8,786 bases of DNA, from positions 1 through 8,786 of the forward strand of contig CAZAPU010000038.1 of NCBI GenBank assembly GCA_964487215.1, in the 5' to 3' direction. Of this stretch, positions 1 through 5,941 are shown one piece after another. The position numbers and the translations under genes are program-made. Source of the DNA: CAG-611 sp964487215 (GTDB lineage Bacteria; Bacillota_I; Bacilli_A; RF39; UBA660). The notes under the pieces are model-generated. The model was not told where the DNA came from, did no database searches, and saw nothing but the letters and a program-made list of their open reading frames with translations. Numbering within the stretch: position 1 is the stretch's first letter; every line of letters begins with the position of its first letter.

Positions 1-7
1 TTATATC

Positions 8-34
8 AAAAAACCACACCTTAGTGGTGCGGTT
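8..34 (-). terminator. Intrinsic terminator of recX
   Basis: Read on the minus strand, AACCGCACC and GGTGTGGTT form a 9-bp stem with one G-U wobble around the loop ACTAA, followed at once by six T (positions 13-8). It is the most GC-rich hairpin in the window and lies about 40 bases past the recX stop, so it should end recX transcription. On the plus strand the wobble becomes an A-C mismatch and no T tract follows, which fixes the orientation. Confidence 0.75.
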
Positions 35-50
35 CAATTTACAATTTAAG

Positions 51-75
51 AAAATTCCAATTTGGAATTTTTTTT
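51..75 (+). terminator. Intrinsic terminator for a plus-strand gene left of the window
   Basis: AAAATTCCA (51-59) pairs perfectly with TGGAATTTT (63-71) around a 3-base loop, and a run of eight T (68-75) follows on the plus strand. The orientation suggests that an unseen gene left of the window transcribes towards recX and stops here. A shorter T run on the other side could also help to end recX, so it may be partly bidirectional. The T run touches the recX stop codon. Confidence 0.6.
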
Positions 76-808
76 ATTTGTAAAAACCTTTTTGATATAA
101 TTTTTGTTTTATAATTTTTTCTAACTCTTCACCATTGTATTTTCTTGATAACTTTTTATATAATTTATTATATTCTTTTTTATATAGATCTTCTTCATCT
201 ACTTTAATATCATTAACATAAATTAATATGTATTCTCTTTCATAACCCATAAGTATTAAATTATTCAATAATTTATTTTTTAATATCAATAACGATTTAT
301 TTCTATTTAATTTTATTTGTTTATCTATATATTTTTTTATTTTTTCTTCTTGTAATTCTCTAGTAAAAATTTGTATGTTTTCATTAATTAAATTTTCTTC
401 AATTCCTATCTTTTTTAAATTATTTATAATCTTTAAAGGACCATCATTTTTTAATAATATTTGATCATTGATATAACTCTGACAAAAAATTTTATCATTA
501 ATATATCCATTTTTTTCTAATGAATCAATAATATTCTTTTTTGTCTTTTCACAAATATTATTTTTACTAAGATATTGTTCTATTTCTTTTTTACTTCTTT
601 GTCTTATTTTTAAGAAATCAATTGCCTTATAATAAAACTCATATTGTTCATTCTCTTTTAAATATTTATTTATTTCTTCTTGTGTTATTTCTTTTTTTAA
701 TAAAATATTATGTTTAATAATAACATCTTCATATAAAATAAACTCATCTTTATCTGTAAATATTTTGTATTTATTTTTATTTAAATATTTATATTTTAGT
801 ATTTCCAT
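74..808 (-). CDS. recX: Regulatory protein RecX
   Basis: RecX binds RecA filaments and modulates recombination and the SOS response, usually by capping or destabilising the filament; it acts in the cytoplasm. The 244-residue protein has the RecX pattern of tandem three-helix repeats. Residues 58-83 match the first repeat (a Y-x-x-A-x-x-F-L block followed by RQRSKKEIEQYL), then GYINDKIFCQSYI around 101-113 and GPLKIINNLKKIGI around 123-136. The C-terminal repeats are very lysine/asparagine rich and diverged. Low-GC Firmicutes RecX proteins are commonly longer than the roughly 150-residue enterobacterial form, so the length fits. The ATG at 808 has GGAGG four bases upstream. The gene is alone on its strand, with no recA in the window, and is divergent from the small membrane-protein gene. 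Confidence 0.85.
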   Translation of the reverse strand: MEILKYKYLNKNKYKIFTDKDEFILYEDVIIKHNILLKKEITQEEINKYLKENEQYEFYYKAIDFLKIRQRSKKEIEQYLSKNNICEKTKKNIIDSLEKNGYINDKIFCQSYINDQILLKNDGPLKIINNLKKIGIEENLINENIQIFTRELQEEKIKKYIDKQIKLNRNKSLLILKNKLLNNLILMGYEREYILIYVNDIKVDEEDLYKKEYNKLYKKLSRKYNGEELEKIIKQKLYQKGFYK

Positions 809-826
809 ATAGCCTCCGTTTCTTAT

Positions 827-855
827 ATTATAACATTATTTTTTAATGCTAATAA
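827..855 (-). promoter_or_regulatory. recX promoter (extended -10)
   Basis: On the minus strand TGTTATAAT (835-827) is a consensus extended -10 element. The hexamer at -35 with 17-bp spacing is TTATTA (855-850), which is weak and typical where TGn compensates. Only 18 bases separate the -10 from the recX ATG, giving a leader of about 12 nt that consists mostly of the GGAGG site. The -35 region overlaps the left copy of the 12-bp direct repeat. Confidence 0.55.
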
Positions 856-888
856 AAAAATTGTAATTTTTTAGGATTAATGCTAATA
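843..888. repeat. 12-bp direct repeat in the recX/DUF4282 divergent promoter region
   Basis: TTAATGCTAATA occurs perfectly at 843-854 and again at 877-888, 34 bases apart start to start (about three helical turns). The left copy overlaps the recX -35 region and the right copy covers most of the -10 of the plus-strand gene. A pair placed like this could be an operator for one regulator acting on both promoters. In such A+T-rich DNA chance is possible, although the central TGC makes the unit less trivial. Confidence 0.4.
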
Positions 889-889
889 T
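861..889 (+). promoter_or_regulatory. Promoter of the DUF4282-like gene
   Basis: TTGTAA (861-866), exactly 17 bases, then TAATAT (884-889) gives a reasonable sigma-A promoter pointing right. It is followed 22 bases later by the ATG at 912, with AAAGGAG (898-904) between. The -10 lies inside the second copy of the direct repeat. Confidence 0.5.
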
Positions 890-911
890 ATATGTAGAAA
901 GGAGTTTGAAG

Positions 912-1310
912 ATGGAATATTATGATTATTCATATGCTAACAGTGTAAATTTAGGTGGTACAGTTATCTGGACTATAATTGCTGTTATATTATCTATTGT
1001 AGGAGGAATTTTAGTATACTTTTTATTTCTAAATCCTAAGAAAGAAGTTAAGACTAGTGGCTTTGTAGGATGGTTAAAAGATTTCTTAAGTTTTAAAACT
1101 ATGATGATCGAATCAATTTTAAAAGTTCTATACCTTATTTCAACTATCCTAGTAATTTTACTTTCTTTCAATTTTATTTCTACAAGTTTTGTATCTTTCT
1201 TACTAATGATTATTCTAGGACCAGTTGCAGTAAGATTAGCATACGAAGGTTGCTTAATGTTAATTATGATTTGGAAAAACACAGCTGAAATTAATAAAAA
1301 AATGAAATAA
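912..1310 (+). CDS. Small integral membrane protein, DUF4282-like
   Basis: This is a 132-residue protein of unknown function. An N-terminal tyrosine-rich stretch (MEYYDYSYAN) precedes membrane helix 1 at about residues 15-40. A soluble loop then carries the motif GFVGWLKDFLSFKTMMIESI (50-69), followed by helices 2 (about 69-88) and 3 (about 92-120). The last helix contains the pattern GPVAVRLAYE, and the end is basic. The loop motif, followed by a helical hairpin with G-P-x-x-x-R-x-x-x-E, is what I know from DUF4282 proteins, small membrane proteins often with a zinc-ribbon or disordered N-terminus; here no cysteines precede the helices. A TTG six bases earlier would also open the frame, but AAAGGAG ends seven bases before the ATG at 912, which decides for the ATG. 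It is the only plus-strand gene supported in the window. Confidence 0.75.
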   Translation: MEYYDYSYANSVNLGGTVIWTIIAVILSIVGGILVYFLFLNPKKEVKTSGFVGWLKDFLSFKTMMIESILKVLYLISTILVILLSFNFISTSFVSFLLMIILGPVAVRLAYEGCLMLIMIWKNTAEINKKMK

Positions 1311-1335
1311 AAAAAGCAAATTATTGCTTTTTTTT
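1309..1335. terminator. Bidirectional terminator between convergent genes
   Basis: AAAAAAAGCAA (1309-1319) and TTGCTTTTTTT (1324-1334) form an 11-bp stem around ATTA. The stem is A-T pairs flanking a GC core, so T tracts run out on both strands. It sits between the stop of the DUF4282-like gene, which overlaps the stem by two bases, and the rpoZ stop, and should serve both. Confidence 0.7.
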
Positions 1336-1350
1336 ATTATTCTTTTTATG

Positions 1351-1554
1351 TTATTTTGTTTCATTTATTTTGATAAAACCATCTGCTAACTCTTCTAAAG
1401 CTCTTCCTATGTTTTTCTTAGAAACATATTCACTAGCTGGTTTTTGTAAATAACCATTTTCAGTTATTTCTAAACTTCTTTGAGCTGCAATATGAACTAG
1501 GCGATATTTTGAATCAACAAGGTTTAATAACTTGTCAATTGAAGGATATATCAT
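1351..1554 (-). CDS. rpoZ: DNA-directed RNA polymerase omega subunit
   Basis: Omega is the small subunit that wraps the beta' C-terminus and helps RNA polymerase to assemble. The 67-residue product matches the family end to end: MIYPSIDKLLNLVDSKYRLV at the start, the conserved AAQRSLEI helix, a variable loop (NGYLQKPASEYVS), then KKNIGRALEELADGFIKI. Length equals the B. subtilis protein. A GTG at 1563 would add three residues (M-I-Q), but it lies one base from the AGGGAG site (1570-1565), too close to be used. The ATG at 1554 sits 10 bases away and restores the usual M-x-x-P-S-I-D start. In most Firmicutes rpoZ follows gmk; here the gene upstream on the same strand is the DUF2779 gene, 76 bases away, so the usual gmk neighbourhood is absent. 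Confidence 0.9.
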   Translation of the reverse strand: MIYPSIDKLLNLVDSKYRLVHIAAQRSLEITENGYLQKPASEYVSKKNIGRALEELADGFIKINETK

Positions 1555-1576
1555 TTGTATCACACTCCCTAATATA

Positions 1577-1605
1577 AGAATATACTACTTACTTTTTATT
1601 TACAA
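1577..1605 (-). promoter_or_regulatory. Possible rpoZ promoter
   Basis: On the minus strand TTGTAA (1605-1600), 17 bases, then TATTCT (1582-1577) could drive rpoZ. An overlapping TATATT at 1576-1571 is an alternative -10 with poorer spacing. No terminator is visible between the DUF2779 stop and rpoZ, so rpoZ may also receive read-through from the patatin/DUF2779 operon. Confidence 0.3.
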
Positions 1606-1630
1606 TCAATTTGACAAAAGTAGACATTTT

Positions 1631-3472
1631 TCACTTTACTAAATTTCTTAAACCTTTTAATATTTCAACCATAGCCCAAGTATCTTGTCCACAGTAAATT
1701 CTTAGATTCTTTTTTGTCTCTTCTCTTTGTTCATCAGTCATTAAATTATATTTAGAATATTCTACTAAAGCTTCTGTTCCATTCTGAATTTCTAAATCAC
1801 TATATTTTAGATTAGTAAATAATGGTAATGTCTTTTTTATTGAATAACTACCACTTTGTTTTGGATTATAATAATTAACAATACTAGCTGTATCTGTAAA
1901 TCCTAGTTCTTCTGCTAGAGATCTATTATTTTCAATTATGTATAAAAGATCAAAGCCCATCGCTCTTATTTCTAAAAGCTTCTTTTTATAATCTGGAAAT
2001 ATTTCTGATAATTCTTTTAGTCTACCTTTCTCAAAAGTAACATTTTGAGCTAACATTGTACCTTTACTTGTATCAATATATTTATCTAAAGCTTTTACAA
2101 GTTCTAATCTTTCATCTTCTAATGTTTCTGCTAAAAAAACATAATTATCTTTCTCTTTATCACAAATTCCTGGTTCATGTTCAATATGTAATGAAAATTC
2201 AAAACAAGATTGTGTATATGGCTTTTCTCCTCTGAACCTTGGCATTGGACAAGGAAAAGATTCAAAATCCAAATGATATATTGGATATTCAATTACATTT
2301 AAAAATGCTTTGATTTTTTCTTTATCTACATAAACTGTATTATTATCATAACAATCCCTTTGAATTATATGATTTGGATTAGTTAACCATTCATATGGAA
2401 CATCATTCATTTTGTAATAGCCATTATTTATTAAATCATATTTATCATAAGTATTTCCATTTAAATCTTTAAATCCTCTAAAACTTATATAATTATAACT
2501 AGTATTATAAGCAGGTACATTTTTAAAACAAATAGGCTTATACATACATTCTGTCCTTTTTTTTAGACCACAAAAGATTCCAACATCACAAGGTTTGTTA
2601 TTTGGATTAAAAATATTATATTCTAAGTTTTGTCTTTCTTTATCAATTCTTTCTTGAAATTCAAATGTTATATCATTTAATTCATAAATACTAATTATGT
2701 CTTCATCATTAATTGTATTATATATTCTTTTACCATTTTCTCTATAACCATCATAAACATAATCAGCATTTAATACTGCTAAAAAATAATTAACTTTAGT
2801 ATTTATATTATGTTGTATAAAATCATGTTCAATTATATATCTTTGAACTGCTAAATCATAAATATATTTTCCTTCCTCAGAAAATCTATTTAATAGTTTT
2901 GATCTCTTATCTTGATAGTTTTTTATCACTTTAGGATCAGTATTATAACAAGGACTAAGTACATAAATTCCATCTTTTTTTATAAACAATGGATACTTTT
3001 CTTGACCCATTGCTCCATATTCTAAACTATTATATTTTCTTGAAGTTGTAGCTTTTACTTCTATTATGTTAATACAATTATCTTGTTCATTATAAATATC
3101 TACATAGCATAAATAATTTATACCATTTAAAGAAAAATCAAATGACTCTTGAGTATATGTACTTTCACTATAAGTGGTTTTTCCACCAAACATATTCTTT
3201 ACTATTCTACCTGCTTCAAGTTCTACCTCTTTATAGTAATCCATCATAGCTTCAAGTTGTTTATCAACAGTTTTTGTTAAATCTATTTCTTCACCAGTTT
3301 CACTAGTTTCAAATAAAGTGTCAAGTATTTCTTTAATTTCTTCACTTTGTTCTTCCTTCTTATATTGTTCAATAGTCATTTTAGATGTTAATTTATCTTT
3401 TCGTATGTTTTCTATTGCAACATATCTAGAACATCTTGTATAATTAACAAAATTCGTTTTTGTTATAGCCAT
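1631..3472 (-). CDS. DUF2779 protein: RecB/Cas4-like nuclease plus DEDD-type exonuclease-like domain
   Basis: This 613-residue protein is probably a DNA or RNA nuclease with two catalytic modules; the substrate is unknown. The N-terminal half looks like the PD-(D/E)XK RecB/Cas4 fold: D125 in CYVDIY, E138 and K140 in IIEVKA, and Q210 in the DLAVQRYII helix. A cysteine near the start (C14, in YTRCSRY) plus a later cluster (C295, C301, C309, C315) resembles the 1+3 cysteine arrangement that holds an iron-sulphur cluster in Cas4 and AddB. The C-terminal part (about 395-613) is DUF2779, an RNase-H-like exonuclease-type domain: LDFESF (D402, E404), AQNVTFEKGRLKEL (N477, E481), and YCGQDTWAMVEIL with Y593-x3-D597. 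AAAGGAG overlaps the end and stop of the patatin gene, only 5 bases before this ATG, so the two are translationally coupled. Domain assignment is firm; catalytic activity is inferred. Confidence 0.85.
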   Translation of the reverse strand: MAITKTNFVNYTRCSRYVAIENIRKDKLTSKMTIEQYKKEEQSEEIKEILDTLFETSETGEEIDLTKTVDKQLEAMMDYYKEVELEAGRIVKNMFGGKTTYSESTYTQESFDFSLNGINYLCYVDIYNEQDNCINIIEVKATTSRKYNSLEYGAMGQEKYPLFIKKDGIYVLSPCYNTDPKVIKNYQDKRSKLLNRFSEEGKYIYDLAVQRYIIEHDFIQHNINTKVNYFLAVLNADYVYDGYRENGKRIYNTINDEDIISIYELNDITFEFQERIDKERQNLEYNIFNPNNKPCDVGIFCGLKKRTECMYKPICFKNVPAYNTSYNYISFRGFKDLNGNTYDKYDLINNGYYKMNDVPYEWLTNPNHIIQRDCYDNNTVYVDKEKIKAFLNVIEYPIYHLDFESFPCPMPRFRGEKPYTQSCFEFSLHIEHEPGICDKEKDNYVFLAETLEDERLELVKALDKYIDTSKGTMLAQNVTFEKGRLKELSEIFPDYKKKLLEIRAMGFDLLYIIENNRSLAEELGFTDTASIVNYYNPKQSGSYSIKKTLPLFTNLKYSDLEIQNGTEALVEYSKYNLMTDEQREETKKNLRIYCGQDTWAMVEILKGLRNLVK

Positions 3473-3474
3473 AT

Positions 3475-4767
3475 TTACTCCTTTATATTACTTAATAATT
3501 CTTTATATAATGAATCTGCTTTCAATAATAATTCATATTTTTCTGTAATTGAAATTAAATATATAGCAGATAAAAAATCTTTTGGAAATATTAAAGAAAT
3601 ATTAAATAATTCTTTATTTAATTTTGATTTATCTTCGGTTGTTATATATTTATTATAAATATAACTAATTAAAAATTTTCCTTTTAAGTTTTTATTTACT
3701 TTTATATAATTTAATTCTGATACATTCTTAACTAATAATCTATTAAATTTATTTATATTATAAATTTTATCATCTGGGATATTAAATATTTTACCTAAAT
3801 ACTCGATAGATTCATTAATTTCATTATCTATATTTTTATTTTGTTTTATTTTACTAAATAAAATATTAAAATTTCCTAATTTAAGTAATTCTTTTAATAT
3901 TTTATTTCTTTCTTCCACAAATAAAATGTTTTTTAGGATTACAATAAAATTATCTTTCATTTTTTCATAATTTTTTAATAAATCATTTTTTCTAAATGTA
4001 TAAAGCTTACCATCTAATTTATTAAAATATTTCATTGTATCATTATATCCTAAATTAATATTTTTAATAGCTGTTTCTTTATTAAATGATAAAGTAAAAG
4101 CAGTATTCTCTTTCATTTTGATTGTATCTATTTTAATATCTTTGTTTTTTGGATTTTTTTTAAGTCCTAATACAGATAAATCTACTGCAAGAATTTCATC
4201 TGCACCCATATCTATTGCTAAATTAATTGGTAAACCATCATAAAAACCACCATCAATAAAATATTCTCCATCTATTTCTTTTTTTGCAACAGCTGGATAG
4301 CAAATACTTGAAGCACACATATAATCAATAAGCTTTCCTTTAGGTATTTCTGATTTTGTTAATGATCGTGGTTTCTTTGTAGTTAATGATACAGTTAATA
4401 ATCCATAATCAATATTTGATTTTCTAATTTTATCTTCACTTAAATATTTTTTTAGGAACTTTTCTGCATTATCAAAACTCATTCCACCATTTTTTATTAT
4501 CTTATTAAATAAACCTTTATATTCTTTTATTGTAAGTTTCTTTTCTCCACCTAAATCATATTCAAAGAAATCTGTTGTTTTTACTGTTTTCCACATTTTC
4601 TTTGCTAAATGATATTTTTTTGCTGCAAAAAAACCACCATTTATAGATCCAATAGAAACTCCTGTTACAATATCAAATTTCATATGTAATCTTCTTAATG
4701 CTTTCCATACTCCTATTTGATATGAACCTTTTGCTCCTCCTCCACCAAGTACCAATGCTTTTTTCAT
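3475..4767 (-). CDS. Patatin-like phospholipase family protein
   Basis: This is a probable serine acyl hydrolase acting on phospholipids or other acyl esters. The 430-residue protein opens directly with the glycine-rich oxyanion motif LGGGGAKGSYQIGV (7-20). The nucleophile elbow G-V-S-I-G has S38 as the expected catalytic serine, and the dyad aspartate is D172 in IDGGFYDGLPINLA. The catalytic domain covers about 1-250 and includes the family-typical stretch INLGYNDTMKYF. Residues about 270-430 are a lysine/asparagine/leucine-rich helical tail that I do not recognise. There is no signal peptide or membrane segment, so the protein is probably cytoplasmic or peripheral. The ATG at 4767 follows AGGTGATG. 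It is the first gene of a two-gene unit; its stop is 2 bases from the DUF2779 start. Patatins serve as effectors in some defence systems, but no sensor or nucleotidyltransferase is present here. Confidence 0.88.
   Translation of the reverse strand: MKKALVLGGGGAKGSYQIGVWKALRRLHMKFDIVTGVSIGSINGGFFAAKKYHLAKKMWKTVKTTDFFEYDLGGEKKLTIKEYKGLFNKIIKNGGMSFDNAEKFLKKYLSEDKIRKSNIDYGLLTVSLTTKKPRSLTKSEIPKGKLIDYMCASSICYPAVAKKEIDGEYFIDGGFYDGLPINLAIDMGADEILAVDLSVLGLKKNPKNKDIKIDTIKMKENTAFTLSFNKETAIKNINLGYNDTMKYFNKLDGKLYTFRKNDLLKNYEKMKDNFIVILKNILFVEERNKILKELLKLGNFNILFSKIKQNKNIDNEINESIEYLGKIFNIPDDKIYNINKFNRLLVKNVSELNYIKVNKNLKGKFLISYIYNKYITTEDKSKLNKELFNISLIFPKDFLSAIYLISITEKYELLLKADSLYKELLSNIKE
3478..3484 (-). promoter_or_regulatory. 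Ribosome binding site of the DUF2779 gene inside the patatin stop region
   Basis: The last patatin codons and stop read AAGGAGTAA, and the DUF2779 ATG follows after AT. AAAGGAG is thus both the C-terminal coding sequence (lysine, glutamate) of one gene and the ribosome site of the next, with a 5-base spacer. Ribosomes terminating on the phospholipase message are positioned to reinitiate, which should tie the amounts of the two proteins. Confidence 0.75.
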
Positions 4768-4785
4768 AAATCATCACCTATTTAA

Positions 4786-4794
4786 ATTATAGCA
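4786..4794 (-). promoter_or_regulatory. Promoter of the patatin/DUF2779 operon (extended -10)
   Basis: TGCTATAAT (4794-4786 on the minus strand) is a consensus extended -10, 18 bases before the patatin ATG. The -35 region would fall inside the terminator hairpin just upstream and shows no good hexamer. The expected leader is about 12 nt, mostly the AGGTGATG ribosome site. Because a terminator abuts it, the operon appears insulated from upstream transcription. Confidence 0.55.
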
Positions 4795-4795
4795 T

Positions 4796-4821
4796 AAAAA
4801 AAAGACTTAGTAAGTCTTTTT
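4796..4821 (-). terminator. Intrinsic terminator after the CotD-like remnant
   Basis: On the minus strand AAAAAGACTT (4821-4812) pairs with AAGTCTTTTT (4808-4799) around ACT, and eight T follow (4803-4796). The hairpin begins at the TAA of the cysteine-rich remnant (4822-4820) and ends just before the patatin promoter. A terminator tailored to this stop argues that the remnant once belonged to an expressed gene. On the plus strand five T also follow, so some bidirectional action is possible. Confidence 0.75.
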
Positions 4822-4981
4822 AATAATTACAGCATGATCCACATTGTACATTGGTGCAAACATTTTCTTCACAACAAGTATAATTTGGACTATATGTATG
4901 TTTAAATACATGATTATTTACAATTTTTGTTCTAATTGGGCAAACATGTCCTTGCCCCTTTATGTTAAACTGATATTTTTT
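4820..4981 (-). pseudogene. Cysteine-rich remnant, probably the C-terminus of a CotD-like spore-coat protein
   Basis: A 53-codon open stretch on the minus strand ends at TAA 4822-4820 with a terminator right behind it. It reads roughly KKYQFNIKGQGHVCPIRTK, then IVNNHVFKHTYSPNY, then TCCEENVCTNVQCGSCCNY: seven cysteines, histidines and aromatic residues. This composition and the C-P-I-R-T / K-H-T-Y / C-C-E-E-N pattern remind me of small CotD-type coat proteins. There is no ATG, GTG or TTG in the frame before the upstream in-frame TAA at 4984-4982. If one A of the run of eight at 4983-4976 is skipped, an ATG at 5000 reads into it (MSHIEIKKYQF...), giving about 59 residues, but that ATG has no clear ribosome site. 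So it is a frameshifted or 5'-truncated gene. The family name is a resemblance, not a proven match. Confidence 0.45.
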
Positions 4982-4993
4982 TTATTTCAATAT

Positions 4994-5008
4994 GTGACAT
5001 TTTGTCAC
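4994..5008. repeat. Perfect inverted repeat GTGACA-TTT-TGTCAC
   Basis: Six-base arms separated by three T make a 15-bp dyad, GC-richer than its surroundings. It lies 12 bases beyond the stop of the Bro-N gene and covers the ATG that would start the repaired coat-like frame. No T tract follows on the minus strand, so it is unlikely to be a terminator. It could be an operator or a remnant of an insertion junction. Confidence 0.4.
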
Positions 5009-5020
5009 GATTTCACTAAA

Positions 5021-5872
5021 TTATTTATGTTCTAACAAATTATTATCTTTATATTTATAAGGTAAAACATTATCCCCACTTATTACAGTTTCATCTAATT
5101 GACGTTCTAATTCGTCACGTGCAACTTTTGCAACATTACCACCTATTTTAGCTATTTCAATATTTTCTTTTAATCCTTTAACTTGTTTTTTATGAGCAAT
5201 TCTTTTAGTAGCTTCTTCTCCTAAATCAGCTAGTGTTACTTCAATACTATCCATATTGTCTCGTAATGATTCTTTTCTCAACCCTTTATGTTGTTTATAT
5301 TCTTTAGCAGTCATACCGGACCAAGTTTTATAAATTTCATTAGTTAATATAGCATATTCAAGGGGTTCTGTAATACCATTATCTTTCCAAACATCAGTTA
5401 GTTCTACTCTAGTTTGTAATCCTTTAATTCTTTTTGAAATCCATGCTTCATCATAACCTTTAGCTCTGTATGTATTTATTGCTCTTTCAACAGTAATAGA
5501 CGGATCAAAAACTTCATCAATTCTTTCGCTTCCTAATTTAGCAAGCCAACTTTTTATAGGTTCTGCATTCTTACTAGGTATTGACTCAATGATTCTAAAC
5601 ATTTCTTCGATATCACATACATCAGTTAAACGATATTTGCCATCTTTTGACTTAAGTTTCAACTGTCCGATTTTTTCGGACACTTCATTTCCTTCTTTTA
5701 ATAGTTGACTTTTTAAATCACTCCAATATTTTCTTGGTCGATCACTTTCTGATAATACTCCAACCATATCAACAACACTTATATAATATTTTTCATCTTC
5801 CTTATCCCATACAGTCCTAATAGTTTCATTATTAAATATTTTACTTATTAAATGCATTTTATTTTGATTCAT
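5021..5872 (-). CDS. Bro-N domain phage antirepressor-family protein
   Basis: Bro-N proteins are DNA-binding regulators found on phages and other mobile DNA; some act as antirepressors. Here the 283-residue protein has the N-terminal Bro domain at about residues 10-115: IRTVWDKEDEKYYISVVDMV, PRKYWSDLKSQLLKEGNEV, KDGKYRLTDVCDIEEMFRII and AEPIKSWLAKLGSERIDE. The second half (about 145-270), with WISKRIKGLQTRVELTDVW, EYAILTNEIYKTWSGMTAKE, HKGLRKESLRDNMDSIE and a KIGGNVAKVARDELE end, is the conserved C-terminal region of the same family, widespread in gut bacteria and partly similar to DinD-type proteins. The coding DNA is visibly richer in G+C than its neighbours, a sign of transfer. AGGAGGT lies five bases before the ATG. 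No other phage structural or replication genes are nearby, so it is an orphan. It may be a domesticated regulator or cargo. Confidence 0.85.
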   Translation of the reverse strand: MNQNKMHLISKIFNNETIRTVWDKEDEKYYISVVDMVGVLSESDRPRKYWSDLKSQLLKEGNEVSEKIGQLKLKSKDGKYRLTDVCDIEEMFRIIESIPSKNAEPIKSWLAKLGSERIDEVFDPSITVERAINTYRAKGYDEAWISKRIKGLQTRVELTDVWKDNGITEPLEYAILTNEIYKTWSGMTAKEYKQHKGLRKESLRDNMDSIEVTLADLGEEATKRIAHKKQVKGLKENIEIAKIGGNVAKVARDELERQLDETVISGDNVLPYKYKDNNLLEHK

Positions 5873-5890
5873 ATTGCACCTCCTATTGTA

Positions 5891-5919
5891 TTTATATCAA
5901 ACATAAGTTCGTGTGCCAA
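5891..5919 (-). promoter_or_regulatory. Strong promoter of the Bro-N gene
   Basis: On the minus strand TTGGCA (5919-5914), exactly 17 bases, then TATAAA (5896-5891) is the closest match to the sigma-A consensus in the window. The -10 is 18 bases before the ATG, and a full AGGAGGT (5884-5878) lies between. The gene therefore looks actively expressed rather than decaying. No operator dyad is obvious around it. Confidence 0.6.
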
Positions 5920-5941
5920 TATTAAACAATAATTTTTCTTC

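Noticed and set aside
926..1282. Minus-strand open frame opposite the DUF4282-like gene
   Set aside because: It mirrors a gene with a ribosome site, a promoter and a family-like sequence; its own translation resembles no family.
1591..1633. TGA as a tryptophan codon (Mycoplasma-type code)
   Set aside because: Reading through the DUF2779 TGA would add only 13 unrelated residues past the family's normal end, and the tryptophan codon checked (in DTWAM) is TGG, so the standard bacterial code fits.
1631..4767. CBASS-like defence system based on the patatin gene
   Set aside because: A CBASS unit needs a cyclic-nucleotide synthase; none is present next to the patatin gene, and DUF2779 is not one of its known accessory proteins.
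4844..5035. Plus-strand open frame of 63 codons
   Set aside because: It is antisense to the cysteine-rich remnant and the end of the Bro-N gene, has no ribosome site, and reads as random hydrophobic and aromatic residues.
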